A program made the position numbers and the translations under genes. The notes under the pieces are model-generated. The model was not told the DNA's origin and searched no databases. It worked only from the letters and a program-made list of their open reading frames with translations. A stretch of DNA of 64,000 nt from Bacillota bacterium (lineage in GTDB: Bacteria > Bacillota > Clostridia > Lachnospirales > Lachnospiraceae): the NCBI GenBank assembly GCA_023399055.1, contig JAEWQV010000010.1:62001-126000 (forward strand), read 5' to 3'. Of the stretch, positions 26,951-34,867 are shown one piece after another. How positions within the stretch are numbered: the stretch's first letter is position 1; each line of letters opens with the position of its first letter.

Positions 26951-28204
26951 TTACTTTTCTACAATGATTCTTACAAATTTCTTCTTTCCAATCCTTATTA
27001 CTGTATTATCGTTTAATAGGTTTTCCTCTATCTCCACTACCTTTTCCTGATTCACCTGTACTCCACCTTGTTTAACTAACCTGCGAAATTCGCTTTTTGA
27101 TGAAATAATACCCTTGTCAATTAGTATATTGCTAATATCCAGTAAGGAACTATTCTCCTTAGATATTCGAACTTCCTCCATCTCTTCTGGAATTTCTCCT
27201 TTTTGAAAAACCTGTTGAAAATATTCCTTCGCCTTAACCACTTCTGCTTCACCATGATATAAACGAGTAATAATCTCTGCTAACTCCAGCTTACAGTCTC
27301 TAGGATTTCTTCCCCTTGAAAGTTCATCATTAATCTCTGCAATACGATCCGGATGCTCATCTGTTACAAGCTCAAAGTAACGAAGAATTAGGTGGTCAGG
27401 AATTTCCATAACCTTCTTAAACATAACTTCTGCTGGTTCATAGATACCAATGTAATTGCCCAGACTCTTACTCATCTTCTCAACGCCATCAAGTCCCTCT
27501 AAGATTGGCATAAATAATGAAATCTGCTTTTCCTTACCAAGCCCGCCTTGAAGTGTTCTTCCCATTAATATGTTAAAGGTTTGGTCCGTTCCCCCAAGCT
27601 CGATATCAGCTTGGATTTCCACTGAATCATAGGCTTGCATCAATGGGTAGAAAAATTCATGTAAAGCAATAGGTTCCTTTCTTTTAAACCTACCTGCAAA
27701 GTCATCTCGTTCGAGTAATCTCGCAACAGTTGTCGTTGCCGCAAGCCCTAAAACATTTTCAAAGTTTAGCTTTGATAACCATTCACTATTGAATCGTACT
27801 GTGGTCTTCGCTTCATCAATTATCTTAAAGATTTGGTTCGTATAGGTTTTTGCATTTTGCAGTACCTGTTCTTCCGATAAAGGTACCCTTGTTTTTGATT
27901 TACCAGTTGGATCACCAATTTTAGCAGTAAAATCGCCAATGATAATTACTGCGTGATGTCCCAAGTCCTGTAACTGCTTAATTTTTCGAAGTACTACCGT
28001 ATGGCCTAGATGAATATCAGGTGCAGTCGGGTCCAGACCAAGCTTAACAATAAGAGGCTTATTTTCTTTCTTTGATTCTATTATCTTTTCACACAACTCA
28101 TCTTCACTAATCATTTGTGCTGCACCCTTTTTGATAATCCTTATTTGCTCGTTAATCTCCTGCTCACTAACTTGAAACTGTCCCTCATTTTTTTCAATGT
28201 TCAT
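26951..28204 (-). CDS. tyrS: Tyrosyl-tRNA synthetase
   Basis: Charges tRNA-Tyr. The ATG at 28204 (417 residues; AAAGG upstream) is preferred to an in-frame ATG at 28228. Class I signatures are HLGHTVV (HIGH-type) and KMSKS in GVEKMSKSLGN, with the Tyr-binding region ELGGTDQTFNILMGR. The C-terminal ~65 residues form an S4-like RNA-binding domain (SKSEFRRLVKQGGVQVN). The extended N-terminus and motif spacing fit the TyrZ-type bacterial branch. Expression is controlled by a tyrosine T-box leader with its own promoter. Confidence 0.93.
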   Translation of the reverse strand: MNIEKNEGQFQVSEQEINEQIRIIKKGAAQMISEDELCEKIIESKKENKPLIVKLGLDPTAPDIHLGHTVVLRKIKQLQDLGHHAVIIIGDFTAKIGDPTGKSKTRVPLSEEQVLQNAKTYTNQIFKIIDEAKTTVRFNSEWLSKLNFENVLGLAATTTVARLLERDDFAGRFKRKEPIALHEFFYPLMQAYDSVEIQADIELGGTDQTFNILMGRTLQGGLGKEKQISLFMPILEGLDGVEKMSKSLGNYIGIYEPAEVMFKKVMEIPDHLILRYFELVTDEHPDRIAEINDELSRGRNPRDCKLELAEIITRLYHGEAEVVKAKEYFQQVFQKGEIPEEMEEVRISKENSSLLDISNILIDKGIISSKSEFRRLVKQGGVQVNQEKVVEIEENLLNDNTVIRIGKKKFVRIIVEK

Positions 28205-28338
28205 AATAACATCCTTTCTCAAATTCATAATTTTATTCAGTTAAAACATATAAAGTGCAGTTATAAGTCTCCAGTGTAAAACAGGGTGATAAGGTCTTTC
28301 TTATGAAACATTAGTAACTTTGCTAAGTTCATACACGC

Positions 28339-28680
28339 AAAAAAACCCGCTCCTCTAATTACTTAGAGGGCGGGAAAACTCTCGCGGTACCACCTCATAT
28401 TTATCAGCTATTCACATAGCCAACCTTTTTGAGTACGCCATATAACTGACATTAAAATCCTAAGAATCTAGACTTATTTCTCCCTAAATACTTTTGATAA
28501 TTATGTCTAGCCATCTGGTTATACTCTAGCACGATAACGGGTGCAGGGGACCGTCAACAGCCTACTTAGATTGCTCTGTTCGGTGTGAAGCTCAAAGATG
28601 TATTCCAAATCATATTTTCTGCACCTCTCATCAACCGGTTGCTTTCTGTAGATAATATTTGATTTGTACTGGTTCTTATC
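28339..28680 (-). ncRNA. Tyrosine T-box riboswitch
   Basis: Minus-strand leader of tyrS. The T-box proper AGGTGGTACCGCG (28395-28383) forms the antiterminator, followed by a competing terminator, CCCGC/CCTCT with GGGAGA-side pairing (28346-28374), and seven U. Stem I has a GAATACATC specifier loop with UAC (Tyr) at 28602-28600. Uncharged tRNA-Tyr would stabilise the antiterminator and switch tyrS on. Confidence 0.92.
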
Positions 28681-28705
28681 AACGCTTTACTTTATATTGA
28701 ACGTA

Positions 28706-28734
28706 AGTATAACCATACTTTTCACTTCTGTCAA
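28706..28734 (-). promoter_or_regulatory. Promoter of the tyrS T-box leader
   Basis: Minus-strand TTGACA (28734-28729), 17-bp spacer, TATACT (28711-28706). Confidence 0.85.
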
Positions 28735-28783
28735 TACTCTTTTAGGTTAATTGTATCTGTTTTATTCCTATATTTCAAAACTA

Positions 28784-28925
28784 GTAACAGTTTAGCCGAA
28801 GGTCTATTTTGCTCTTCCGCATCTCGTTTAAGTAACACGCCCTATAATTTTTTAATGACAATACATATTTGTAAGTAAGCTTTCTCCTTCCTATTGTAAT
28901 AAAATATACATGGCGAAACTGTTAC
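28784..28925 (-). repeat. Dispersed foldback element, copy D (inverted)
   Basis: About 142 bp lying in the opposite orientation to copies A-C. Ends GTAACAGTTTAGCC and GGCGAAACTGTTAC are complementary at 13 of 14 positions. On the minus strand the GAGAAAGCTTAC centre and ATAGGGCG...ACTTAAACGAGATG segment match the consensus. It lies between the tyrS promoter and the divergent gene at 29002. Confidence 0.75.
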
Positions 28926-29001
28926 TCATATTGCTATTCCGTTTTAGTAGTGCTACAATCACATTAATTTACTACAAAGAGTTAATTCAAAGGAGAAGTC
29001 T

Positions 29002-29445
29002 ATGAACAATATTGATAAAGCCTTGCAGTGCTTTCAAAACGGCTATAACTGCTCTCAAGCCATATTTTCAACCTACAGCGAACAATTAGGACTACCCCAG
29101 GAGCTTGCACTGAAAATCTCCTGTCCCTTTGGTGCCGGAATGGGGCGAACAGCAGAAACCTGTGGTGCAGTTACCGGTGCTTATCTGTTAATTGGTCTAA
29201 AACATGGCAAATACCTTCCAGAGGATACCGTATCTAAGGAAAACAGCTATGCCCTTGTGAATGAGTTTAATCGTCGCTTCTTAGAGCAACATGGTTCTCT
29301 GCTTTGTAAAGAGCTTCTTCATAACGATATGACGAAACCAGAAGAGCTTGCCTACATTCAAGAACATGCCCTCTGGGATACTGTCTGCCCTCACTTTATC
29401 AGCACATCAGCTGACATTGTAGAGGAACTTTTAGAGCTTAAATAA
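29002..29445 (+). CDS. C_GCAxxG_C_C family (redox-active) protein
   Basis: A 147-residue soluble protein carrying the family's conserved cysteines: C in NGYNCSQAIF, C in ISCPFGAGMGR, the GCAxxG-type ETCGAVTGAYLLIG, C in SLLCKELL and C in DTVCPHF. Members are small putative redox or metal-binding proteins common in anaerobes, often called C_GCAxxG_C_C family. AAAGGAG precedes the ATG. It is a monocistronic gene divergent from tyrS. Its biochemical function is unknown. Confidence 0.85.
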   Translation: MNNIDKALQCFQNGYNCSQAIFSTYSEQLGLPQELALKISCPFGAGMGRTAETCGAVTGAYLLIGLKHGKYLPEDTVSKENSYALVNEFNRRFLEQHGSLLCKELLHNDMTKPEELAYIQEHALWDTVCPHFISTSADIVEELLELK

Positions 29446-29547
29446 TGTTTTACACAACCGTTTTGGGTTTTACTGTCCTCTTATTGAATATAAAATATAC
29501 ATACTTTTTAATGCTAGCAACAGAACTTTCCGTTACTTAACTTTCTG

Positions 29548-32500
29548 TTACTTAACTTCACTATCCTTCATTGCTAAAGATAACAATAACTTTATTCTGT
29601 TAAGTTGATTGACCTGTGAAATCCCAGGGTCATAATCAATTGGCATGATATTAGCTTTAGGGTATTTTTCTTTTAAAGGTTTAAACATACCTTTTCCAGT
29701 GATATGATTTGGCAGGCAAGCCAGTGGTTGGACGCATAGAATGTTCTGAGTCCCTTGTTCTATAAACTCCACCATCTCTGCGGTTACCAGCCATCCCTCG
29801 CCGGTATGGTTACCAAGTGATAACATGGAGGATGCCATATGAGCTAATTCTTCAATTGGTGTCGGTGGTAAGAACCTACTGCTGCCTTGCAGCTCCTGTA
29901 TAATGGATTTACGATAACTCATCAGATAACTGGCAGCGATTGTGCCCTTCTGCTGGTCTAGCTTCTTCCCGGCAAGATATCTGAATCGGAAGCGTGAATT
30001 GTAAGCAGAATATAAGAAATAATCCATAAGATCGGGTACAACTGCTTCGGCACCTCCTTCTTCTATAATTGATACAATGTCATTATTTGCTGTGGGATGA
30101 TATTTTACTAAGATTTCACCCACAACTCCAATCTTTGGTTTCTTTATATCCAGTAATTCCAGATGTTCAAAATCACGTACAATATCTCTAATGTTTTGTC
30201 GAAACATTAATTTACTGCCGTTTCTCAAATTGCCCTTTGCTGTCTCACTCCATTTTTCATATAAGAGCTGTGCAGAGCCTGGAAAACGTTCATAAGGTCT
30301 CGTCCGATATAACAATCTCATAAACAAATCCCCATAAATCATTCCCATGACTGCACGATTTATCATTCCCAGAGAGATTTTAAAGCCTGGCTGCTTTTCC
30401 ATACCAAGTGTATTAAGCGAAATAATTGGTACATTGCCAAAACCAGCTTGCTTAAGTCCAAGTTTTAAAAATGCAATATAATTGGTTGCACGACACCCTC
30501 CGCCACTTTGGGTTATGATTACAGAGGTATGATTAATATCATAGTTGCCAGATTTTAAAGCTTGCACCAGCTGTCCTATCATAATAATTGCAGGATAACA
30601 AGCATCGTTATTTACATATTTCAGTCCTTCATCCACTGCGGTTTTATCCATAGCGGGTAACACTACAAAGGTGTATCCACTCTTTTTCATTGCCTCTTGA
30701 AGAAGGTCAAAGTGAATAGGGGACATCTGCGGAGCTAAAATGGTATGGGTTCGTTTCATCTTCCTTGTAAATGGAGGAATCTCATAACCAGCCACCATTG
30801 GTACCACTTTATCTTCCTGTCTTTCTCTTTCCTCCATGGCAGCAATTAAGGATCTAATTCTAATTTTTGCTGCACCAAGATTATTGCCTTCGTCTATCTT
30901 AAGCATCGTATAAATCTTACTACCTGTGGCTAAAAGTTCTGCAATTTGGTCTGAGGTGACAGCGTCTAGTCCACAACCAAAAGAATTTAATTGTATTAAA
31001 TCCAGCCTGTCCTCTTTTGCAACTAGTGATGCTGCCCGATAAAGTCTCGAATTATAAACCCACTGGTCTACCACTCGCAATTTCTGTATTAAAGGCGATA
31101 AATGAGCAACACTGTCTTCTGTTAACACTGCCAGACCAAAAGAGCTGATTAATTCGGGTATGCCATGGTTTATCTCCGGATCAACATGATAGGGTTTTCC
31201 ACAGAGTACGACGCCACGTTTATTTGTTGCAGCTAACTGTGCCAGCACCTCTTCTCCCTTTAATCTAATCTCTTTTTTATAATTTTCCTGTTCAAATCTG
31301 GCTGCAAGTAAAGCGTGTTTCATTTCGTCTTTACTAATGTTATAAGCCTTGAGTTCCTCCACCAGTCTGCTTACTAATACTCTATCATTATCCAAGGATA
31401 AAAACGGTGAGAGAAAGGACACCTTACCATCTCTTATTTCATCAATGTGATTGCGTATTACCTCCGGATATGAGATAACCACCGGACAATTATAGTGGTT
31501 GGAAGCATCCTTAAATTCCTTCTTTTCATACACAATGGAGGGGTAGAAAATAGTAGTAATTCCCTGTTCTATTAAATCTATAATATGCCCATGGCAAAGC
31601 TTTGCCGGGTAACATGCTGATTCCGAAGGAATTGTTTCAAGTCCTTTATTATAAAGCTTTTTAGACGATTCCTTTGAGACTATAACTTTAAATCCTAACC
31701 GTGTAAAAAGAGTAAACCAAAAAGGATAATCCTCAAACATATTCAGCACTTTGGGTATACCAAGGCGTCCTCTAATGCTTTCTTTATCCGGTAGTGGCTG
31801 GTAATCAAAGGTTCTCTTATATTTATATTGATAAAGATTCGGTAGTTTTTCTTTCTGCGTTTGTTCAATTCCCTGTCCTTTTTCACATCGATTGCCAGCA
31901 ATAAAAGAAGCCCCACCGGAGAATTTATTTATCGTTAAAAGACATTGATTACCACATCTGCCACAGCGCCCACTGGTTATCTGGATGCGGAGCTGTTCCA
32001 ATCCTTCCTTAGTCAATAAGCTGGTGGTTTCCCCTTCTTTATAGCGTTCCTTTGCAATCAGTGCTGCTCCATATGCTCCCATCAGTCCCGCAATATCGGG
32101 TCTTACAACTTCTCTTCCAGTAATTAGCTCAAAACATCGCAGTACCGCATTGTTATAAAAAGTTCCACCCTGTACGATTATTTTATTACCAAGATCCTTT
32201 TCATCTCTGACCTTAATAACCTTAAATAAAGCATTTTTAATCACGGAATAAGAAAGCCCTGCTGATAAATCAGCAACTCCTGCCCCTTCCTTCTGTGCCT
32301 GCTTTACTTTGGAGTTCATGAATACGGTGCACTTAGTTCCTAGATCCATGGGAGCTTTTGCAAAAAGAGCTTCTTTCGCAAAGTCCTTAATTGAGTAATT
32401 TAAAGACCTAGCGAATCCCTCTAAGAAAGAACCGCAGCCAGAGGAACAAGCTTCATTTAGAAGTATACTATCAATTACTCCGTTCTTTATCCGCAGGCAC

Positions 32501-33774
32501 TTCATATCTTGCCCGCCGATATCTAGGATAAAATCAACACCTGGAAGAAACTTCTCCGCCGCCTTATAGTGTGCAATGGTCTCAATCTCACCCAAATCAA
32601 CTTGTAAGGCTGCCTTGATTAAAGCTTCCCCATACCCTGTAACACAACATTTATTAATCATTGAAGTATTAGGTATTTGAGAATATATCTCTTTCAAAAT
32701 TCCGATTGTTTTCGATAACGGATTCCCTTCGTTACTACAATAATGAGAATAAAGCAATTCTCCCTTTTCTCCAATTAAAATAACCTTTGTTGTTGTCGAT
32801 CCCGCATCAATGCCCAGAAATAGATTCCCTTTATAATCAGACAAACTCTCTTGCAATGCTTTTGCACCCTCGTGCCTCATAAGGAACTTTTCATACACCT
32901 CTTGATTTTTGAACAAAGGCTCTAATATCTTAACCTCTTCCTCTCTAAAATCAAGTAATCGTTCTGACTGCTTTGATAACTCCTCCAGGTTCATGGCTTT
33001 TTCCTTGGCTGCAGAGAGAGCCGCACCCATAGCGGTAAATAATTGTGAATTTTCCGGAGTAATTGCCTCATCTTCGTTAAGTGACAGACTTTCACAAAAC
33101 CGTTTTAACAGTTCTGTTAAATAAAATAATGGTCCTCCCAGAAAGGCTACTTTACCACGGATTGGCTTACCGCAGGCCAGTCCACCCAAGGTTTGATTTA
33201 CCACAGCTTGAAAGATAGAAGCAGCAATATCTTCTCTTCTTGCACCATCATTAATGAGGGGTTGTACATCTGTTTTAGCAAATACTCCACAACGGGAAGC
33301 AATGGGATAAATAACTTGGTGCGACTTAGCATATTCATTTAATCCTGCTGCATCGGTATCCAGTAACACTGCCATTTGATCCAGAAATGCACCCGTACCA
33401 CCAGCGCAGCTTCCATTCATACGCTGTTCCAAACCGCCTGTAAAATAGGTGATTTTTGCATCCTCACCTCCCAGTTCAATAACCACATCGGTTTCAGGGA
33501 TATAGGTTTCCACTGCCTTCTGACAAGCGATTACCTCCTGTATAAATGTAAGTTTTAGCCATTGGGATACGGAAAGTCCACCGGAGCCAGTAATATTTAT
33601 TCGAATAGGTATGTTTCCTAACTTTAAGTAACAGTTCTTTACCAACTCCATCAAAGTATGTTTAATATCTGATAAATGCCGTTTATATTCATGATAGATT
33701 AGTTGATTCTCTTCATCTAAAACTACCAGTTTCACTGTTGTTGAGCCAATATCTATCCCTGCTTTATATCTCAT
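29548..33774 (-). CDS. Giant 2-hydroxyacyl-CoA dehydratase activase-like protein (two ATPase domains plus DUF2229)
   Basis: A 1408-residue cytoplasmic protein. Two BadF/BadG/BcrA/BcrD-type ASKHA ATPase domains lie in tandem: ~1-255 (GIDIGSTTVKL, ELGGEDAK, GSCAGGTGAF) and ~318-580 (GIDAGSTTTKV, DIGGQDMK, CSSGCGSF). Paired Cys in CAGG/ASRCGVF and CSSG/GTKCTVF match the 4Fe-4S ligands of HgdC-type activators. Next come a C-x2-C-x3-C cluster (RCGRCGNQC), a DUF2229 region (~690-900) and a C-terminal HgdB-like part (~1040-1400) with NDACYPA and GGGCRATNY. Such fusions occur in many anaerobes. They are thought to do ATP-driven low-potential electron transfer, with substrate unknown. GGAGTG fits the ATG. 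No dehydratase genes adjoin. Confidence 0.85.
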   Translation of the reverse strand: MRYKAGIDIGSTTVKLVVLDEENQLIYHEYKRHLSDIKHTLMELVKNCYLKLGNIPIRINITGSGGLSVSQWLKLTFIQEVIACQKAVETYIPETDVVIELGGEDAKITYFTGGLEQRMNGSCAGGTGAFLDQMAVLLDTDAAGLNEYAKSHQVIYPIASRCGVFAKTDVQPLINDGARREDIAASIFQAVVNQTLGGLACGKPIRGKVAFLGGPLFYLTELLKRFCESLSLNEDEAITPENSQLFTAMGAALSAAKEKAMNLEELSKQSERLLDFREEEVKILEPLFKNQEVYEKFLMRHEGAKALQESLSDYKGNLFLGIDAGSTTTKVILIGEKGELLYSHYCSNEGNPLSKTIGILKEIYSQIPNTSMINKCCVTGYGEALIKAALQVDLGEIETIAHYKAAEKFLPGVDFILDIGGQDMKCLRIKNGVIDSILLNEACSSGCGSFLEGFARSLNYSIKDFAKEALFAKAPMDLGTKCTVFMNSKVKQAQKEGAGVADLSAGLSYSVIKNALFKVIKVRDEKDLGNKIIVQGGTFYNNAVLRCFELITGREVVRPDIAGLMGAYGAALIAKERYKEGETTSLLTKEGLEQLRIQITSGRCGRCGNQCLLTINKFSGGASFIAGNRCEKGQGIEQTQKEKLPNLYQYKYKRTFDYQPLPDKESIRGRLGIPKVLNMFEDYPFWFTLFTRLGFKVIVSKESSKKLYNKGLETIPSESACYPAKLCHGHIIDLIEQGITTIFYPSIVYEKKEFKDASNHYNCPVVISYPEVIRNHIDEIRDGKVSFLSPFLSLDNDRVLVSRLVEELKAYNISKDEMKHALLAARFEQENYKKEIRLKGEEVLAQLAATNKRGVVLCGKPYHVDPEINHGIPELISSFGLAVLTEDSVAHLSPLIQKLRVVDQWVYNSRLYRAASLVAKEDRLDLIQLNSFGCGLDAVTSDQIAELLATGSKIYTMLKIDEGNNLGAAKIRIRSLIAAMEERERQEDKVVPMVAGYEIPPFTRKMKRTHTILAPQMSPIHFDLLQEAMKKSGYTFVVLPAMDKTAVDEGLKYVNNDACYPAIIMIGQLVQALKSGNYDINHTSVIITQSGGGCRATNYIAFLKLGLKQAGFGNVPIISLNTLGMEKQPGFKISLGMINRAVMGMIYGDLFMRLLYRTRPYERFPGSAQLLYEKWSETAKGNLRNGSKLMFRQNIRDIVRDFEHLELLDIKKPKIGVVGEILVKYHPTANNDIVSIIEEGGAEAVVPDLMDYFLYSAYNSRFRFRYLAGKKLDQQKGTIAASYLMSYRKSIIQELQGSSRFLPPTPIEELAHMASSMLSLGNHTGEGWLVTAEMVEFIEQGTQNILCVQPLACLPNHITGKGMFKPLKEKYPKANIMPIDYDPGISQVNQLNRIKLLLSLAMKDSEVK

Positions 33775-34049
33775 TCTACAATCACTCCAATATCCATAAG
33801 TTCTAATACATTGACTGACACTTATAAAAAGTCAATTGTTTTGTATACTTATGTATTATTAACTGTAAACACAAAATCATTCACTGGATTTATAATTGAT
33901 GTGGGTAGTACTAACCCCTACCCTCAACCTTTTAATCTGCATTTACCTATAACAATTCTTGTACGGATTTCGTAAGTTTTACTGGACGTAATCGACATAA
34001 GTTATTATAATATAAGGTAGCTTAAATATTTTTTGAAGGAGTGATTTCA

Positions 34050-34175
34050 ATGGCGAACAGAGACATAAAAAAAGAAGTGAAGAAAAAGAAAAAGACCGAT
34101 ATTAGTACTGCATTACCATCCTTAAAACCAATGATGCAGGAGCCAGAGGTCATCAAAAAAGCTAAGAAAAAATAG
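34050..34175 (+). CDS. Small basic 41-residue protein
   Basis: AAGGAG (34036-34041) sits 8 bp before an ATG that opens 41 codons: MANRDIKKEVKKKKKTDIST, then a Pro/Met/Gln middle and a KKAKKK end. TATAAT at 34006-34011 with a weak TGGACG 17 bp upstream may be the promoter, and a terminator follows at 34191. Lysine makes up about a third of residues, so nucleic-acid binding is plausible but unproven. No family recognised. The presence of promoter, RBS and terminator argues for a real gene. Confidence 0.6.
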   Translation: MANRDIKKEVKKKKKTDISTALPSLKPMMQEPEVIKKAKKK

Positions 34176-34190
34176 TTTTTGTTACTGAAA

Positions 34191-34230
34191 AAGCTGCAAA
34201 CCACTCATTAATTTGAGTAATTTGCAGCTT
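34191..34230. terminator. Bidirectional terminator between two small convergent genes
   Basis: AAGCTGCAAA (34191-34200) / TTTGCAGCTT (34221-34230) with an inner ACTCA/TGAGT pair and flanking AT-rich runs on both sides. Confidence 0.8.
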
Positions 34231-34233
34231 ATT

Positions 34234-34452
34234 TTATGGATAAAATACAACAATCTTACCAGTCATATTCTCATATCTCATCTTAAGGGAAGATATTAGA
34301 ATGCCATGCTTATCCATCTTTTTACTTAAAAAGCATAACGGAGGTGATGACAAATGCAACCTCCTTTTAATTAATAAATTCATTAATTTTCTATAATAGC
34401 GCAGTATTCTCCATTCTACTTCTAAACAAACTAATATTTTCCAAGTCTTCAT
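34234..34452 (-). CDS. Small protein, possibly a divergent Spo0E-like phosphatase
   Basis: The ATG at 34452 with AAGAGG six bp upstream gives 72 residues. Residues ~14-55 (VEWRILRYYRKLMNLL...SPPLCFLSKKMDKHG) resemble the Spo0E-like aspartyl-phosphatase pattern: a helix with I-x-x-LR, then a loop, then LS-x-x-x-D with the S-x-x-x-D signature (SKKMD). Members dephosphorylate Spo0A-P and delay sporulation. The match is weak and the tail (MRYENMTGKIVVFYP) is unusual. It shares a terminator with the converging 41-residue gene. It could be an unrelated short protein. Confidence 0.4.
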   Translation of the reverse strand: MKTWKILVCLEVEWRILRYYRKLMNLLIKRRLHLSSPPLCFLSKKMDKHGILISSLKMRYENMTGKIVVFYP

Positions 34453-34730
34453 AGTTAACCTCTTTCTCGTAATCAAAATGATTATTCTAAGTAAAGTAAC
34501 TAAACCATCGTATCTTTTATATTAGTTTTCCGTCTTATTATAGTATTAGATGCCCCCTCTTTTTTCATTCAATGGACAAAGCTACATCCATTTACTCAAT
34601 AAATAGAAAACAGGAATATATCTCCTATTCCTTATCTAAAAGTATCTTATTTAACTGAATTATATCACACCATGACGCGTTTTGTCACATATATTCTCAA
34701 ATATTTCTAAAATTAACAGAATTTTTACAA

Positions 34731-34867
34731 TAAGTTAGCCATGCAAGTGTTAGATGCAATATGCATTAGAAAGCTTGCTTTCTAATGCATATTGTGTCTT
34801 TATCGTGTAGGACGCTCTGCCTAAGCGAGATGAGCGAAGCGGAATCTCGCTTATGGCTGACCTGTTA
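34731..34867 (+). repeat. Dispersed foldback element, copy C (overlaps a gene end)
   Basis: About 137 bp. Ends TAAGTTAGCCAT / ATGGCTGACCTGTTA. A perfect 18-bp arm pair CAATATGCATTAGAAAGC / GCTTTCTAATGCATATTG forms the centre. The 3' part holds the most intact second stem, TAAGCGAGAT / ATCTCGCTTA. The last three bases (TTA) are the reverse complement of the stop codon of the ABC-F gene at 34865. The rest of the 34453-34864 gap shows no gene. Confidence 0.82.
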
